The position numbers and the translations under genes were made by a program. The notes beneath the pieces are model-generated. The model did not search any database. It saw only the letters and a list, made by a program, of their open reading frames with translations, and had not been told where the DNA came from. DNA of 33,962 nt from a virus. Below are positions 6,335-11,602 of this stretch, piece after piece (within the stretch, counting starts at the first letter, position 1; every line of letters starts with the position of its first letter). Location: the IMG/VR virus record IMGVR_UViG_3300032116_000757, positions 1-33,962 of that record; one strand, 5' to 3'.

Positions 6335-6393
6335 TGGGCGCGGCGATATTCGCCCTAGTGCTAGGGCTGCTCTGCCTACTCTTGGAGGAATGA
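6334..6393 (+). CDS. Possible 19-aa hydrophobic microprotein
   Basis: ATG 6334 overlaps the previous stop (TGATG) and the frame ends at 6393. The peptide MGAAIFALVLGLLCLLLEE is one hydrophobic span with an acidic end. Its end contains the GGAGG ribosome-binding site of the next gene, so it may be a real membrane peptide or just a coupling leader. Confidence 0.35.
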   Translation: MGAAIFALVLGLLCLLLEE

Positions 6394-6395
6394 CC

Positions 6396-6623
6396 ATGAC
6401 AACCGAAACGACCGAACGTATCCCCGCCGCCGTCCTGACCGAACAGGACGTGCTTATTCTGGCCAGCGAGGCCCTACAGGAGCACGAACGGCTGCGGGCA
6501 GCCCTACGGGCCAGCGAAACCCGCCTGCGCACTCTGTGTCGCCAATTTGACGCCGCTAGCGGCTCTACAGGCTTCGCACCGCACCATCTGGCACAAGCCT
6601 GCAAGGCTAGGGGGCTGCTGTGA
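6396..6623 (+). CDS. Small helical protein, 75 aa
   Basis: ATG 6396 has GGAGGA at 6384-6389 at good spacing; an ATG six bases upstream in the same frame is too close to that site. The product is a soluble, mostly helical protein with a likely coiled segment (EALQEHERLRAALRASETRL) and a basic end. No known family. Its stop overlaps the GTG start of the next gene (GTGA). Confidence 0.65.
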   Translation: MTTETTERIPAAVLTEQDVLILASEALQEHERLRAALRASETRLRTLCRQFDAASGSTGFAPHHLAQACKARGLL

Positions 6624-6838
6624 CCGCCCCTGACCCGCATTGGCTGCGCGCCATGCCGACCCGCGACTTCAACTGTCGGCTGGTCTACCTGACACCGGCT
6701 GGCCATCGCCGCACGGCGCACGTCAAGACCCGCGCGGCACTGGCCGATGCAGCGCTCGACGTGGCCGAGCGGCTGCTGGCGCGCGACCAGCGCCGCAAGG
6801 TGGCCCGCGTCGTCTACGCAGAGGCCATCGAGCAATGA
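6620..6838 (+). CDS. Small basic protein, 72 aa, GTG start
   Basis: The frame starts with GTG at 6620, overlapping the previous stop as GTGA, behind a GGGGG stretch; an ATG 11 codons downstream is the alternative. The 72-residue product is Arg/Ala-rich, with strands at the start (FNCRLVYLTPAG) and a long helix after (RAALADAALDVAERLLARD). The fold suggests a small nucleic-acid- or protein-binding domain. Function unknown. The stop overlaps the next ATG (ATGA). Confidence 0.65.
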   Translation: MTAPDPHWLRAMPTRDFNCRLVYLTPAGHRRTAHVKTRAALADAALDVAERLLARDQRRKVARVVYAEAIEQ

Positions 6839-7011
6839 CGCAGACGCGCGACGAGGCGGCGCTGGAGATCGGCCATCATCTGCTCGACGATGCCGACAAG
6901 CTGCGGATGTTCCTAGGCAGCAGCTTCGAAGCAATCTTTCCGATTGCATGGAAAGGCTGCACCTATACTGTAACCCTCAAACTGGAGCAAAACGACCATG
7001 AGACTGGATAA
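6835..7011 (+). CDS. Small protein, 58 aa, paralogue of the 8735 gene product
   Basis: ATG 6835 overlaps the previous stop. The 58-residue product contains DADKLRMFL and FPIAWKGCTYTVTL. The product of 8735-8899 contains DADKLRLFM and FPLEWCGHQFEVRV at the same spacing, and the DNA for DADKLR is nearly identical in both, so they are paralogues within one operon. No known family. Its 3' end carries the GGAGCAA leader of the next gene and a TATACT that could be a weak internal -10. Confidence 0.6.
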   Translation: MTQTRDEAALEIGHHLLDDADKLRMFLGSSFEAIFPIAWKGCTYTVTLKLEQNDHETG

Positions 7012-7120
7012 TTGGCCTCTGCTGTTCATCCTGAGCATTCTGGGCATCGCCGCGTGGCTTGCCTTCACGACACCCGACATCGAGGACATCGAACTGACAG
7101 AAGAGGACTGGGGACTATGA
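6998..7120 (+). CDS. Single-span membrane microprotein, 40 aa
   Basis: The start at 6998 follows GGAGCAA at 6984-6990 and overlaps the previous gene by 14 bases. The product has a hydrophobic span (WPLLFILSILGIAAWLAF) after a short N-terminus and an acidic tail (DIEDIELTEEDWGL). The DNA for the tail and stop (7103-7120) is repeated at 7432 and 7757. It is probably an inner-membrane protein with an acidic tail; role unknown. Confidence 0.6.
   Translation: MRLDNWPLLFILSILGIAAWLAFTTPDIEDIELTEEDWGL
7103..7120 (+). repeat. Gene-end repeat copy 1, GAGGACTGGGGACTATGA
   Basis: This copy encodes the C-terminus EDWGL and stop of the 40-aa membrane protein. The same 18 bases recur exactly at 7757-7774 and with three changes at 7432-7449. 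Confidence 0.7.
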
Positions 7121-7146
7121 GTAAGACAACCAAAGGAGCAAGTGTT

Positions 7147-7449
7147 ATGACTGACAAGATTACCATCAACGGAGTTGACTACGTTCCTGCCAACAGCAAG
7201 CCCGCTGGCAACCGCGCAGTGGTCGTTGTGGATCGCGGCTGGATTTTCGCAGGCGATGTGACCCGCGAGAATAGCCGCATCGTGCTGACCAATGCTCTGC
7301 ACGTATTCAAGTGGGAGAGTGTCGGCTTCGCGGGCATGATTGCCGATCCGAAGAAGGCCAAGGCCGACCTGCGCCCCATTGCCGATGTCGATATGCCTGC
7401 CGGTGCGGAAGTCTTCTGCGTTCCGGTCAAGGGGGACTGGGGGCTGTGA
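7147..7449 (+). CDS. Small phage protein, 100 aa, DUF6948-like
   Basis: Start 7147 follows GGAGCAA at 7135-7141; an in-frame ATG at 7117 behind the GAGGACTGGGGACT repeat would add ten residues. The protein reads as a small beta-rich domain: VVVVDRGWIFAGDV, then HVFKWESVGFAGMIADP, ending FCVPVKGDWGL. I associate the DRGWIFAG pattern tentatively with a family of small phage proteins (DUF6948), which I recall being encoded next to Gly-Tyr repeat stretches; a profile search would settle it. The last codons form repeat copy 2, and the stop overlaps the next ATG (TGATG). Confidence 0.7.
   Translation: MTDKITINGVDYVPANSKPAGNRAVVVVDRGWIFAGDVTRENSRIVLTNALHVFKWESVGFAGMIADPKKAKADLRPIADVDMPAGAEVFCVPVKGDWGL
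7432..7449 (+). repeat. Gene-end repeat copy 2 (imperfect)
   Basis: GGGGACTGGGGGCTGTGA matches copy 1 in 15 of 18 positions and again encodes a gene end, GDWGL plus stop, here of the 7147 gene. Confidence 0.6.
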
Positions 7450-7778
7450 TGGCCCCCAACACCTTCATGCCGGTCGGCGACGGCGACGGCTACGGCTACG
7501 GCGACGGCTACGGCTACGGCGACGGCGACGGCTACGGCTACGGCTACGGCTACGGCTACGGCTACGGCAACGGCAACGGCTACGGCAACGGCTACGGCAA
7601 CGGCGACGGCGACGGCTACGGCTACGGCTACGGCAACGGCTACGGCTACGGCTACGGCTACGGCAACGGCTACGGCAACGGCTATGGCTACGGCAACGGC
7701 GACGGCGACGGCGACGGCAACGGCTATGGCTCTGTCGGCAATTCCGACAAGATTAGGAGGACTGGGGACTATGACTGA
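7449..7778 (+). CDS. Gly-Tyr/Asp/Asn dipeptide-repeat protein, 109 aa
   Basis: ATG 7449 overlaps the previous stop (TGATG). After MAPNTFMPV, residues 10-93 are 42 uninterrupted Gly-X dipeptides with X = Tyr, Asp or Asn only. The tail is short (GSVGNSDKIRRTGDYD). Such a chain cannot form a normal globular fold and would be a flexible Tyr/Gly polymer. It may be a translated continuation of the upstream gene's function, or only a repeat that stays open in this frame. The antisense and shifted frames give poly Ala-Val, Ala-Thr and Arg-Leu and are rejected. Confidence 0.55.
   Translation: MAPNTFMPVGDGDGYGYGDGYGYGDGDGYGYGYGYGYGYGNGNGYGNGYGNGDGDGYGYGYGNGYGYGYGYGNGYGNGYGYGNGDGDGDGNGYGSVGNSDKIRRTGDYD
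7476..7727 (+). repeat. Hexanucleotide repeat GGC(T/G/A)A(C/T), 42 copies
   Basis: The 252-bp tract consists of 42 hexamers of GGCTAC, GGCGAC and GGCAAC, with only two late TAT variants. Variation is confined to one base of each hexamer, as expected from repeated unit slippage or unequal exchange. Length changes in whole units keep the frame. Confidence 0.9.
7757..7774 (+). repeat. Gene-end repeat copy 3 (exact match to copy 1)
   Basis: GAGGACTGGGGACTATGA is identical to 7103-7120. Here it is not read in the EDWGL frame (a TAG precedes it in that frame); it serves as the ribosome-binding site and start of the 7771 gene. Confidence 0.7.
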
Positions 7779-8037
7779 CGAGCAAACGCCACCCGACTGG
7801 GCTTTCGCTAGGGCGCAGGAACTACGCAATAAGCGTGGCTTTACCCACCTAGATGCTTTTGCCGCTTACATTGCAGAACACGGTCGCCGCCGATTGGAAG
7901 CAGGGCATCTGGAAGAACGCCGACCGCCCGTCCCTGCTCAAGGAAGTGCTGTATCGCACCGCCGAGCGGGCCGACCGTCTGGCCAGCGTCAACGCAGAAC
8001 TGGCCGCGCGCCTCGAACAACTGGGCGGCATGACTGA
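7771..8037 (+). CDS. Hypothetical protein, possibly frameshifted after about residue 40
   Basis: ATG 7771 lies behind GGAGG at 7756-7760. The first 40 residues look like a real protein (MTDEQTPPDWAFARAQELRN, then HLDAFAAYIAEHG). After that this frame turns into Arg/Pro/Gly-rich sequence typical of a non-coding shift. The +1 frame from about 7885 continues as ADWKQGIWKNADRPSLL and a good coiled coil to 8074. Either two overlapping genes, a +1 frameshift, or a base error at about 7885-7895 would explain this. Confidence 0.5.
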   Translation: MTDEQTPPDWAFARAQELRNKRGFTHLDAFAAYIAEHGRRRLEAGHLEERRPPVPAQGSAVSHRRAGRPSGQRQRRTGRAPRTTGRHD

Positions 8038-8074
8038 CCACTTGCGCAAGGCAATTAGGGAGACGGTTCAATGA
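7853..8074 (+). CDS. Downstream coiled-coil frame overlapping the 7771 gene
   Basis: This frame could start at ATG 7853, but no ribosome-binding site precedes it and its first 15 residues look non-coding. From about 7890 it looks coding: ADWKQGIWKNADRPSLL, then RTAERADRLASVNAELAARL (a coiled coil), ending RKAIRETVQ. Its stop overlaps the next ATG (ATGA), as other real genes in this operon do. It is most likely the C-terminal half of the protein starting at 7771. Confidence 0.5.
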   Translation: MLLPLTLQNTVAADWKQGIWKNADRPSLLKEVLYRTAERADRLASVNAELAARLEQLGGMTDHLRKAIRETVQ

Positions 8075-8217
8075 CGCTGATTGACGATGAAGATTGCCCG
8101 GAAGTGGTTTGCGCAAACTGCGGCGACAATCCTCCCACTGGCGTCGATTGCGCCACCGAACTTTGTGAGCTGTGCTTTGAATACATCATGGGGAGTGATG
8201 AGGGGTTTGAGCCATGA
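8071..8217 (+). CDS. Cys-rich zinc-ribbon-like microprotein, 48 aa
   Basis: ATG 8071 overlaps the preceding stop. The product has two Cys-X2-Cys knuckles (VCANCGDN and LCELCFEY) 15 residues apart plus two further Cys, in an acidic background. This is a typical one-zinc ribbon. The first 14 bases, ATGACGCTGATTGA, are repeated at the next start, 8214. Function unknown; small zinc ribbons in phages often bind host proteins or nucleic acids. Confidence 0.65.
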   Translation: MTLIDDEDCPEVVCANCGDNPPTGVDCATELCELCFEYIMGSDEGFEP

Positions 8218-8273
8218 CGCTGATTGAACGACTGCAACGGGAGGAGAATTTTGATGCCAGCAGTACATTTTAG
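8214..8273 (+). CDS. Possible 19-aa leader peptide
   Basis: ATG 8214 overlaps the previous stop (ATGA) and repeats the preceding gene's first 14 bases. The 19-residue frame MTLIERLQREENFDASSTF ends at 8273 and spans the GGGAGGAG ribosome-binding site of the gene at 8254. It may be a coupling leader or a remnant of a duplicated gene start. Confidence 0.3.
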   Translation: MTLIERLQREENFDASSTF

Positions 8274-8385
8274 CCAGAAAGAAGATCGCTACTGGGTTCG
8301 TGATGGTGACGACATTGCGTGGTTTGACGGCCCACTAGAGGCGCAAGACGCAGCCCGCGCAGCACTAGGAGAAGGCCATGACTGA
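8254..8385 (+). CDS. Small protein, 43 aa
   Basis: ATG 8254 has GGGAGGAG about 9 bases upstream. The 43-residue product (MPAVHFSQKEDRYWVRDGDD, then IAWFDGPLEAQDAARAAL) looks like a compact strand-strand-helix domain. No family is recognised. The stop lies inside the start of the next gene (8-base overlap). Confidence 0.6.
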   Translation: MPAVHFSQKEDRYWVRDGDDIAWFDGPLEAQDAARAALGEGHD

Positions 8386-8518
8386 TATGATTATCGGAGC
8401 CTGTGTCGGCTTTATCGCTGGCGTTTGGTTTCACCACCTCACGATGCTGGCGATTTTCAAGAAGCTCAAAGCGGAAATTGGAAGTCGAGAGGCTGGAAAT
8501 TGGGAGGCGCGGAAATGA
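8378..8518 (+). CDS. Single-span membrane microprotein, 46 aa
   Basis: ATG 8378 overlaps the preceding gene by 8 bases. The N-terminal half is a hydrophobic span (MIIGACVGFIAGVWFHHLTM) and the C-terminal half is basic and helical (FKKLKAEIGSREAGN). It is the last of the four single-span microproteins in this operon. Its 3' end holds GGGAGG, the ribosome-binding site for the next gene. Function unknown. Confidence 0.55.
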   Translation: MTDMIIGACVGFIAGVWFHHLTMLAIFKKLKAEIGSREAGNWEARK

Positions 8519-8742
8519 CCTACATCCGCATTGAATGGCTGTCCGCCAGCACAGACTGCGACCAAGCCGGTTGCAGCGGCGGCTACTCCGAAGGCGCACG
8601 GGTCTACTTTGATGGCGAACTGGCGCTCGACCTTGAGCCGGAACCCTCCTGCTACGGAAGGACATCTTACGACCAAGAGCAGGTGTTCGGGCTGATCCTA
8701 ACCAAGCTGGGACACAGCCTTGTGGAGACAAGCTATGAGTGA
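8515..8742 (+). CDS. Small protein, 75 aa, unknown
   Basis: The ATG at 8515 overlaps the preceding stop (ATGA) and follows GGGAGG; the frame is open further upstream but without a leader. The product is acidic and beta-rich: MTYIRIEWLSASTDCDQAGC, then GARVYFDGELALDL and a helix (QVFGLILTKLG). Three Cys lie within about 35 residues in its first half (DCDQAGCSGG, then SCYG). No family recognised. Confidence 0.65.
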   Translation: MTYIRIEWLSASTDCDQAGCSGGYSEGARVYFDGELALDLEPEPSCYGRTSYDQEQVFGLILTKLGHSLVETSYE

Positions 8743-8899
8743 GGACGAACTGGCCGACTACATCGGGCGGCGCGTGCTGGCCGATGCCGACAAGCTGCGG
8801 CTGTTCATGCCGGACTGCTACGCACGTTTCCCGCTGGAGTGGTGCGGGCATCAGTTCGAAGTCCGCGTGATCTACCAAGGCCCAGCCGATGACGCCTAG
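8735..8899 (+). CDS. Small protein, 54 aa, paralogue of the 6835 gene product
   Basis: ATG 8735 lies inside the end of the previous gene, with GTGGAGA just upstream. The product contains IGRRVLADADKLRLFM and FPLEWCGHQFEVRV, matching the 6835 product in order and spacing. The two genes probably arose by duplication within the operon. Function unknown; the FP-x2-W element suggests a small beta-hairpin core. Confidence 0.6.
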   Translation: MSEDELADYIGRRVLADADKLRLFMPDCYARFPLEWCGHQFEVRVIYQGPADDA

Positions 8900-8972
8900 C
8901 CTGCGCCACTGGCTCTGGGTCAACTTCGGCTGGGACATTTACGACTGGAGTCCTGATGACCTTCGTTTCTAA
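8889..8972 (+). CDS. Possible 27-aa Trp-rich microprotein
   Basis: ATG 8889 overlaps the previous gene and the frame ends at 8972, inside the next. The product MTPSLRHWLWVNFGWDIYDW plus seven residues has four Trp. No good ribosome-binding site precedes it. The real gene may simply be the next one; I keep this with low confidence. Confidence 0.3.
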   Translation: MTPSLRHWLWVNFGWDIYDWSPDDLRF

Positions 8973-9168
8973 CCCCTTCGGTCGCCCGACGACCTATCCC
9001 TTCGCCGCGATGGACGTAGGCGAGACCGTCAAGCTGGACGTGCCCACCGCCGCCGACGTTAAACGCATCGCCCGCAATGCCAGCCAGTATGGCCTGCGGC
9101 ACAACCGCGGCTATCGCTGCAAGACCGACCGCGTCACGCGCATCATGACGGTGACGCGCGTTAGATAA
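8956..9168 (+). CDS. Small basic protein, 70 aa, last gene of the early operon
   Basis: ATG 8956 has GGAG upstream at 8947-8950. The product has FAAMDVGETVKLD, then a helix (AADVKRIARNASQYGLRHN) and a basic strand end (RVTRIMTVTRVR). I recall similar short proteins in phages with a P-F-x2-M-x-V-G-E/D-x-V/F start and a helix carrying the Tyr-Gly-x-Arg-His motif; they are uncharacterised and look nucleic-acid-binding. The stop lies 5 bases before the convergent terminator hairpin. Confidence 0.7.
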   Translation: MTFVSNPFGRPTTYPFAAMDVGETVKLDVPTAADVKRIARNASQYGLRHNRGYRCKTDRVTRIMTVTRVR

Positions 9169-9205
9169 AAGAAAAGCCCCGGCGGAGTGAGGACCGCCGG
9201 GGCTT
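9167..9205 (-). terminator. Rho-independent terminator for the leftward replication operon
   Basis: AAGCCCCGGCGG (9174-9185) and CCGCCGGGGCTT (9194-9205) form a perfect 12-bp GC-rich stem with an 8-nt loop. Read leftward it is followed by TTTTCTTTTA, a proper U tract. It comes 27 bases after the primase-helicase stop. Rightward it lacks a U tract, though it may still weaken early transcription. Confidence 0.85.
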
Positions 9206-9218
9206 AGGGTTAGTCTAC

Positions 9219-9232
9219 GGAGCAAACGTGAC
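9219..9232 (+). other. Orphan copy of the early-gene translation leader
   Basis: GGAGCAAACGTGAC matches the leader in front of eight early genes (for example GGAGCAAACGAC before 3578), but no ATG follows. A GTG at 9228 opens a 61-codon frame antisense to the primase-helicase 3' end that does not look coding. This is probably a remnant left at a module boundary. Confidence 0.5.
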
Positions 9233-11592
9233 TAGCGGATGCCTACCACTTTCTTGTCGTCCGATGCAACCCCATCCTGTTCAACCATGCGCCGCAACTC
9301 GGACTTGCCCCACTTCAGGCGCTCCATCATCGCCCGTTCGGCGAAGACCTGCTTTTTGGTCGGAAAGTCCCGCGAGTGCAGCCGACCGCAGTCCACCCAG
9401 TTCGCTTCCTTGAGCGCGTGCAGCACGACCGCCTGCGGCACCTTGGCCACCGACGTTTGCAGATGGTCCGCAATGGTAGCGCATACGCGGTACAGCGGCC
9501 CGGCGATCACGCCGCGGTTGAACGGCGCGATCCGGCTGTGGATCATATCGACGATGCTGCTCTCGGTCATGCTCATGCCATGCTCGACCATGTTCAGCTT
9601 CCATTCCGTCACCGGCGGCTTGGCCGCAGGGTTGAACGCTGAAACGTCGCGCTGGTGCAACCACGCCGCGATCTTGGCAAAGCCTTCCCGCTTGTACCAT
9701 GCCCACATCTTGACCGCCTCGTCCTCGTCCATGCGCGGCGCGCGGCTCCAGACGCAGAACCAGCGCCGGTCCTGCGACGGGATCGTGATCGGCACTGCGT
9801 CATTGGTGAACGCGATCACCAGCAGACGGTTCAGCATCTCGTACGGGTGCAGGCCCTTGCGGTTGATCGTGATCGTCTCCGGCGGCGCGGCGATGATCGG
9901 CTTCAGCTTGTTCGCCAGCGCCCGGCGCTCCTTGGCCTCTGGCTCCTTCAACTCGTTCAGGATCACCACTTCAGCCTGCAAGCCGTAGCCCCACTGGCTG
10001 TCCAGCCCCTTCGTCTCGATGATCGACCGGTTGTGCTGGTGTTCGCCGCCGATGGCCCACAGGAATGGTGCCCACATGGTGTCCTTGCCGCTGCCCTCGT
10101 CGCCGCCGTGCAGCACTGCGTGGTTGATCTTGATGTTGGGGTGCTGCACCTTGAACGCCATCACGTTCAAGACATGCTCCAGTTCGGCCGGTTCTTCGAT
10201 CAGCGTGCGGCAGTGGTCCAGCCACGGCGCGATGTCGCGGTCGCTGATGATGTCGCTGCCGGACAGGTCCGGCCGGTGGTTGATCCATGTGTTGCCGTAT
10301 ACCAGCCCATCGCGCGCCACCAGCACGCCCTCGCCCGGCGCGTAGGTCACGCCGACCAGCGCCTTCGCGCCGTACTCCTGCCGGCGCTCGTCGAAGTAGA
10401 TGCTGGCCTGCACGCGGTTCTTCTTCGCACCGTGCATCGACTTGCACTCGACGTGCCGGAACAGCGCGTTGAAGACGTTGCGCGGCAACTCCCGCCGCGT
10501 CACCATGTCGAAATAGCTGTCGTCGGACTGAATGTAGGCGAAGCGCTCGAACCACTCGGCCTTCTCCAGCCGCCCGGCTTCCTTGCGCTCGACTTCCTTC
10601 ACAATCGCCGACGCCTCGTCGGGAAACGCTTCGGTCGGCATGATCTTGTCGGCCATCATCTTCATGCGCTCGGCGATCAGTTCGTCGCGCAGCCCCGGCG
10701 TCACCCGCGGGCCGTCGTTCTCGGCGACCCAGTCGAGGAAGGTGCGGCTGTCGAGGTGCTGGCAGTGGCCGTGGTAGCAGCAGAACGAGCGGTCCAGCGG
10801 CTTGTAGCGGGCCTCCAGCGCGCCGTCGGTGTGTTCGGCATGGTTAGGGCAGACGATGCCGCACCAGCCGTCGTTGTTGACGCGTGACAGCACGAGGTTG
10901 TTGTCCGACAGCCATTGCAGCACGGTGTCGCCGCCCGTGTCCCGGATCGACACATGCCGAAACTCGGCCGTGTCCGCCTCGGCCGGCACGACGCCCAGCG
11001 CGTCGCAAATCTCGCCCAGCGTGTACTCGCGCTCAGGGTGAAACTCGACCAGCCGCGCCGGAAAGTTGTTCCGCCCGCGCTTCAGGTTGATGCTGCCCGG
11101 CAGGCGGCAGTTGCGCACAGGATTGTTCGCGCCCGGATCGGTATAGCCTGCGTCGGCGATGACCTTGATCGCGGCGGTGAACTCCTGCTTGGTCGGCTGC
11201 GTGCTGAACGCGTAGCCCCACTGGAACGACCCCTCGGACGTTTCCATGATCCACGTCGGTTCGATGAGTGGCGTCTTCGACTTCGTGCCAATGTCATCCA
11301 GCATCATGAACAGGACGAAGTCGCAGTACTCGCCGCGAGCGCCCGGCTTGTTGTCCTTGAAGCGGTCGATGATGAACGAGCCGGTGTTGACGTACCACGC
11401 CTCGCCATCCTTGATGCGGGCCTTGTCCGGCATGAACGCCGGGAACGTCGCCTTGGGCGCGCCGTCGCCGTGGTAGACGATGTTGCCCCCATCATCCAGC
11501 TTCGGCTTCTGCTTCAGCAGCAGCGCGGTCTCGCCTTCAACGTCGGCCAGACCTGTGATGAACTCGATAAACTTAGTGCGATCCTCACTCAT
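9232..11592 (-). CDS. Primase-helicase (AEP-like primase plus SF3/DUF5906-type helicase)
   Basis: This 786-residue protein should prime and unwind the phage DNA. The N-terminal part resembles an archaeo-eukaryotic-type primase, with FMMLDDIG (about 95-102) as a candidate acidic metal site and RLPGSINLK (163-171). A Cys/His set (CPNH at 248-251, CCYHGHC at 271-277) is likely zinc-binding. The C-terminal part is an SF3/D5-type helicase: Walker A GGDEGSGKDT (496-505), Walker B VVILNEL (542-548), the sensor-like VIAFTNDAVP (592-601), and Arg residues in QDRRW (607-611). The start has GGAGA upstream and lies 10 bases after the polymerase stop. Primase activity is inferred; the helicase motifs are clear. 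Confidence 0.85.
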   Translation of the reverse strand: MSEDRTKFIEFITGLADVEGETALLLKQKPKLDDGGNIVYHGDGAPKATFPAFMPDKARIKDGEAWYVNTGSFIIDRFKDNKPGARGEYCDFVLFMMLDDIGTKSKTPLIEPTWIMETSEGSFQWGYAFSTQPTKQEFTAAIKVIADAGYTDPGANNPVRNCRLPGSINLKRGRNNFPARLVEFHPEREYTLGEICDALGVVPAEADTAEFRHVSIRDTGGDTVLQWLSDNNLVLSRVNNDGWCGIVCPNHAEHTDGALEARYKPLDRSFCCYHGHCQHLDSRTFLDWVAENDGPRVTPGLRDELIAERMKMMADKIMPTEAFPDEASAIVKEVERKEAGRLEKAEWFERFAYIQSDDSYFDMVTRRELPRNVFNALFRHVECKSMHGAKKNRVQASIYFDERRQEYGAKALVGVTYAPGEGVLVARDGLVYGNTWINHRPDLSGSDIISDRDIAPWLDHCRTLIEEPAELEHVLNVMAFKVQHPNIKINHAVLHGGDEGSGKDTMWAPFLWAIGGEHQHNRSIIETKGLDSQWGYGLQAEVVILNELKEPEAKERRALANKLKPIIAAPPETITINRKGLHPYEMLNRLLVIAFTNDAVPITIPSQDRRWFCVWSRAPRMDEDEAVKMWAWYKREGFAKIAAWLHQRDVSAFNPAAKPPVTEWKLNMVEHGMSMTESSIVDMIHSRIAPFNRGVIAGPLYRVCATIADHLQTSVAKVPQAVVLHALKEANWVDCGRLHSRDFPTKKQVFAERAMMERLKWGKSELRRMVEQDGVASDDKKVVGIR

Positions 11593-11602
11593 CGCGTCTC
11601 TC

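Noticed and set aside
7476-7727. CRISPR array
   Set aside because: Units are 6 bp without spacers and encode Gly-X dipeptides; no cas genes nearby.
7340-7756. Arg-Leu repeat frame over the same tract
   Set aside because: Shifted reading of the hexamers; upstream part is a shadow of the 7147 gene.
7179-7829. Leftward 216-residue frame with a long Ala-Val repeat, antisense to the 7147 and 7449 genes
   Set aside because: It is the reverse reading of the hexanucleotide repeat. The flanking parts do not look coding and no ribosome-binding site precedes it; the + strand genes have coupled starts.
9228-9413. 61-codon GTG frame after the orphan GGAGCAA leader
   Set aside because: It is antisense to the well-supported primase-helicase end and is Ser/Pro/Arg-rich shadow sequence.
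9655-10887. 410-residue rightward frame opposite the primase-helicase
   Set aside because: Antisense shadow of a gene with clear Walker motifs; Val/Ala/Arg/His-rich composition.
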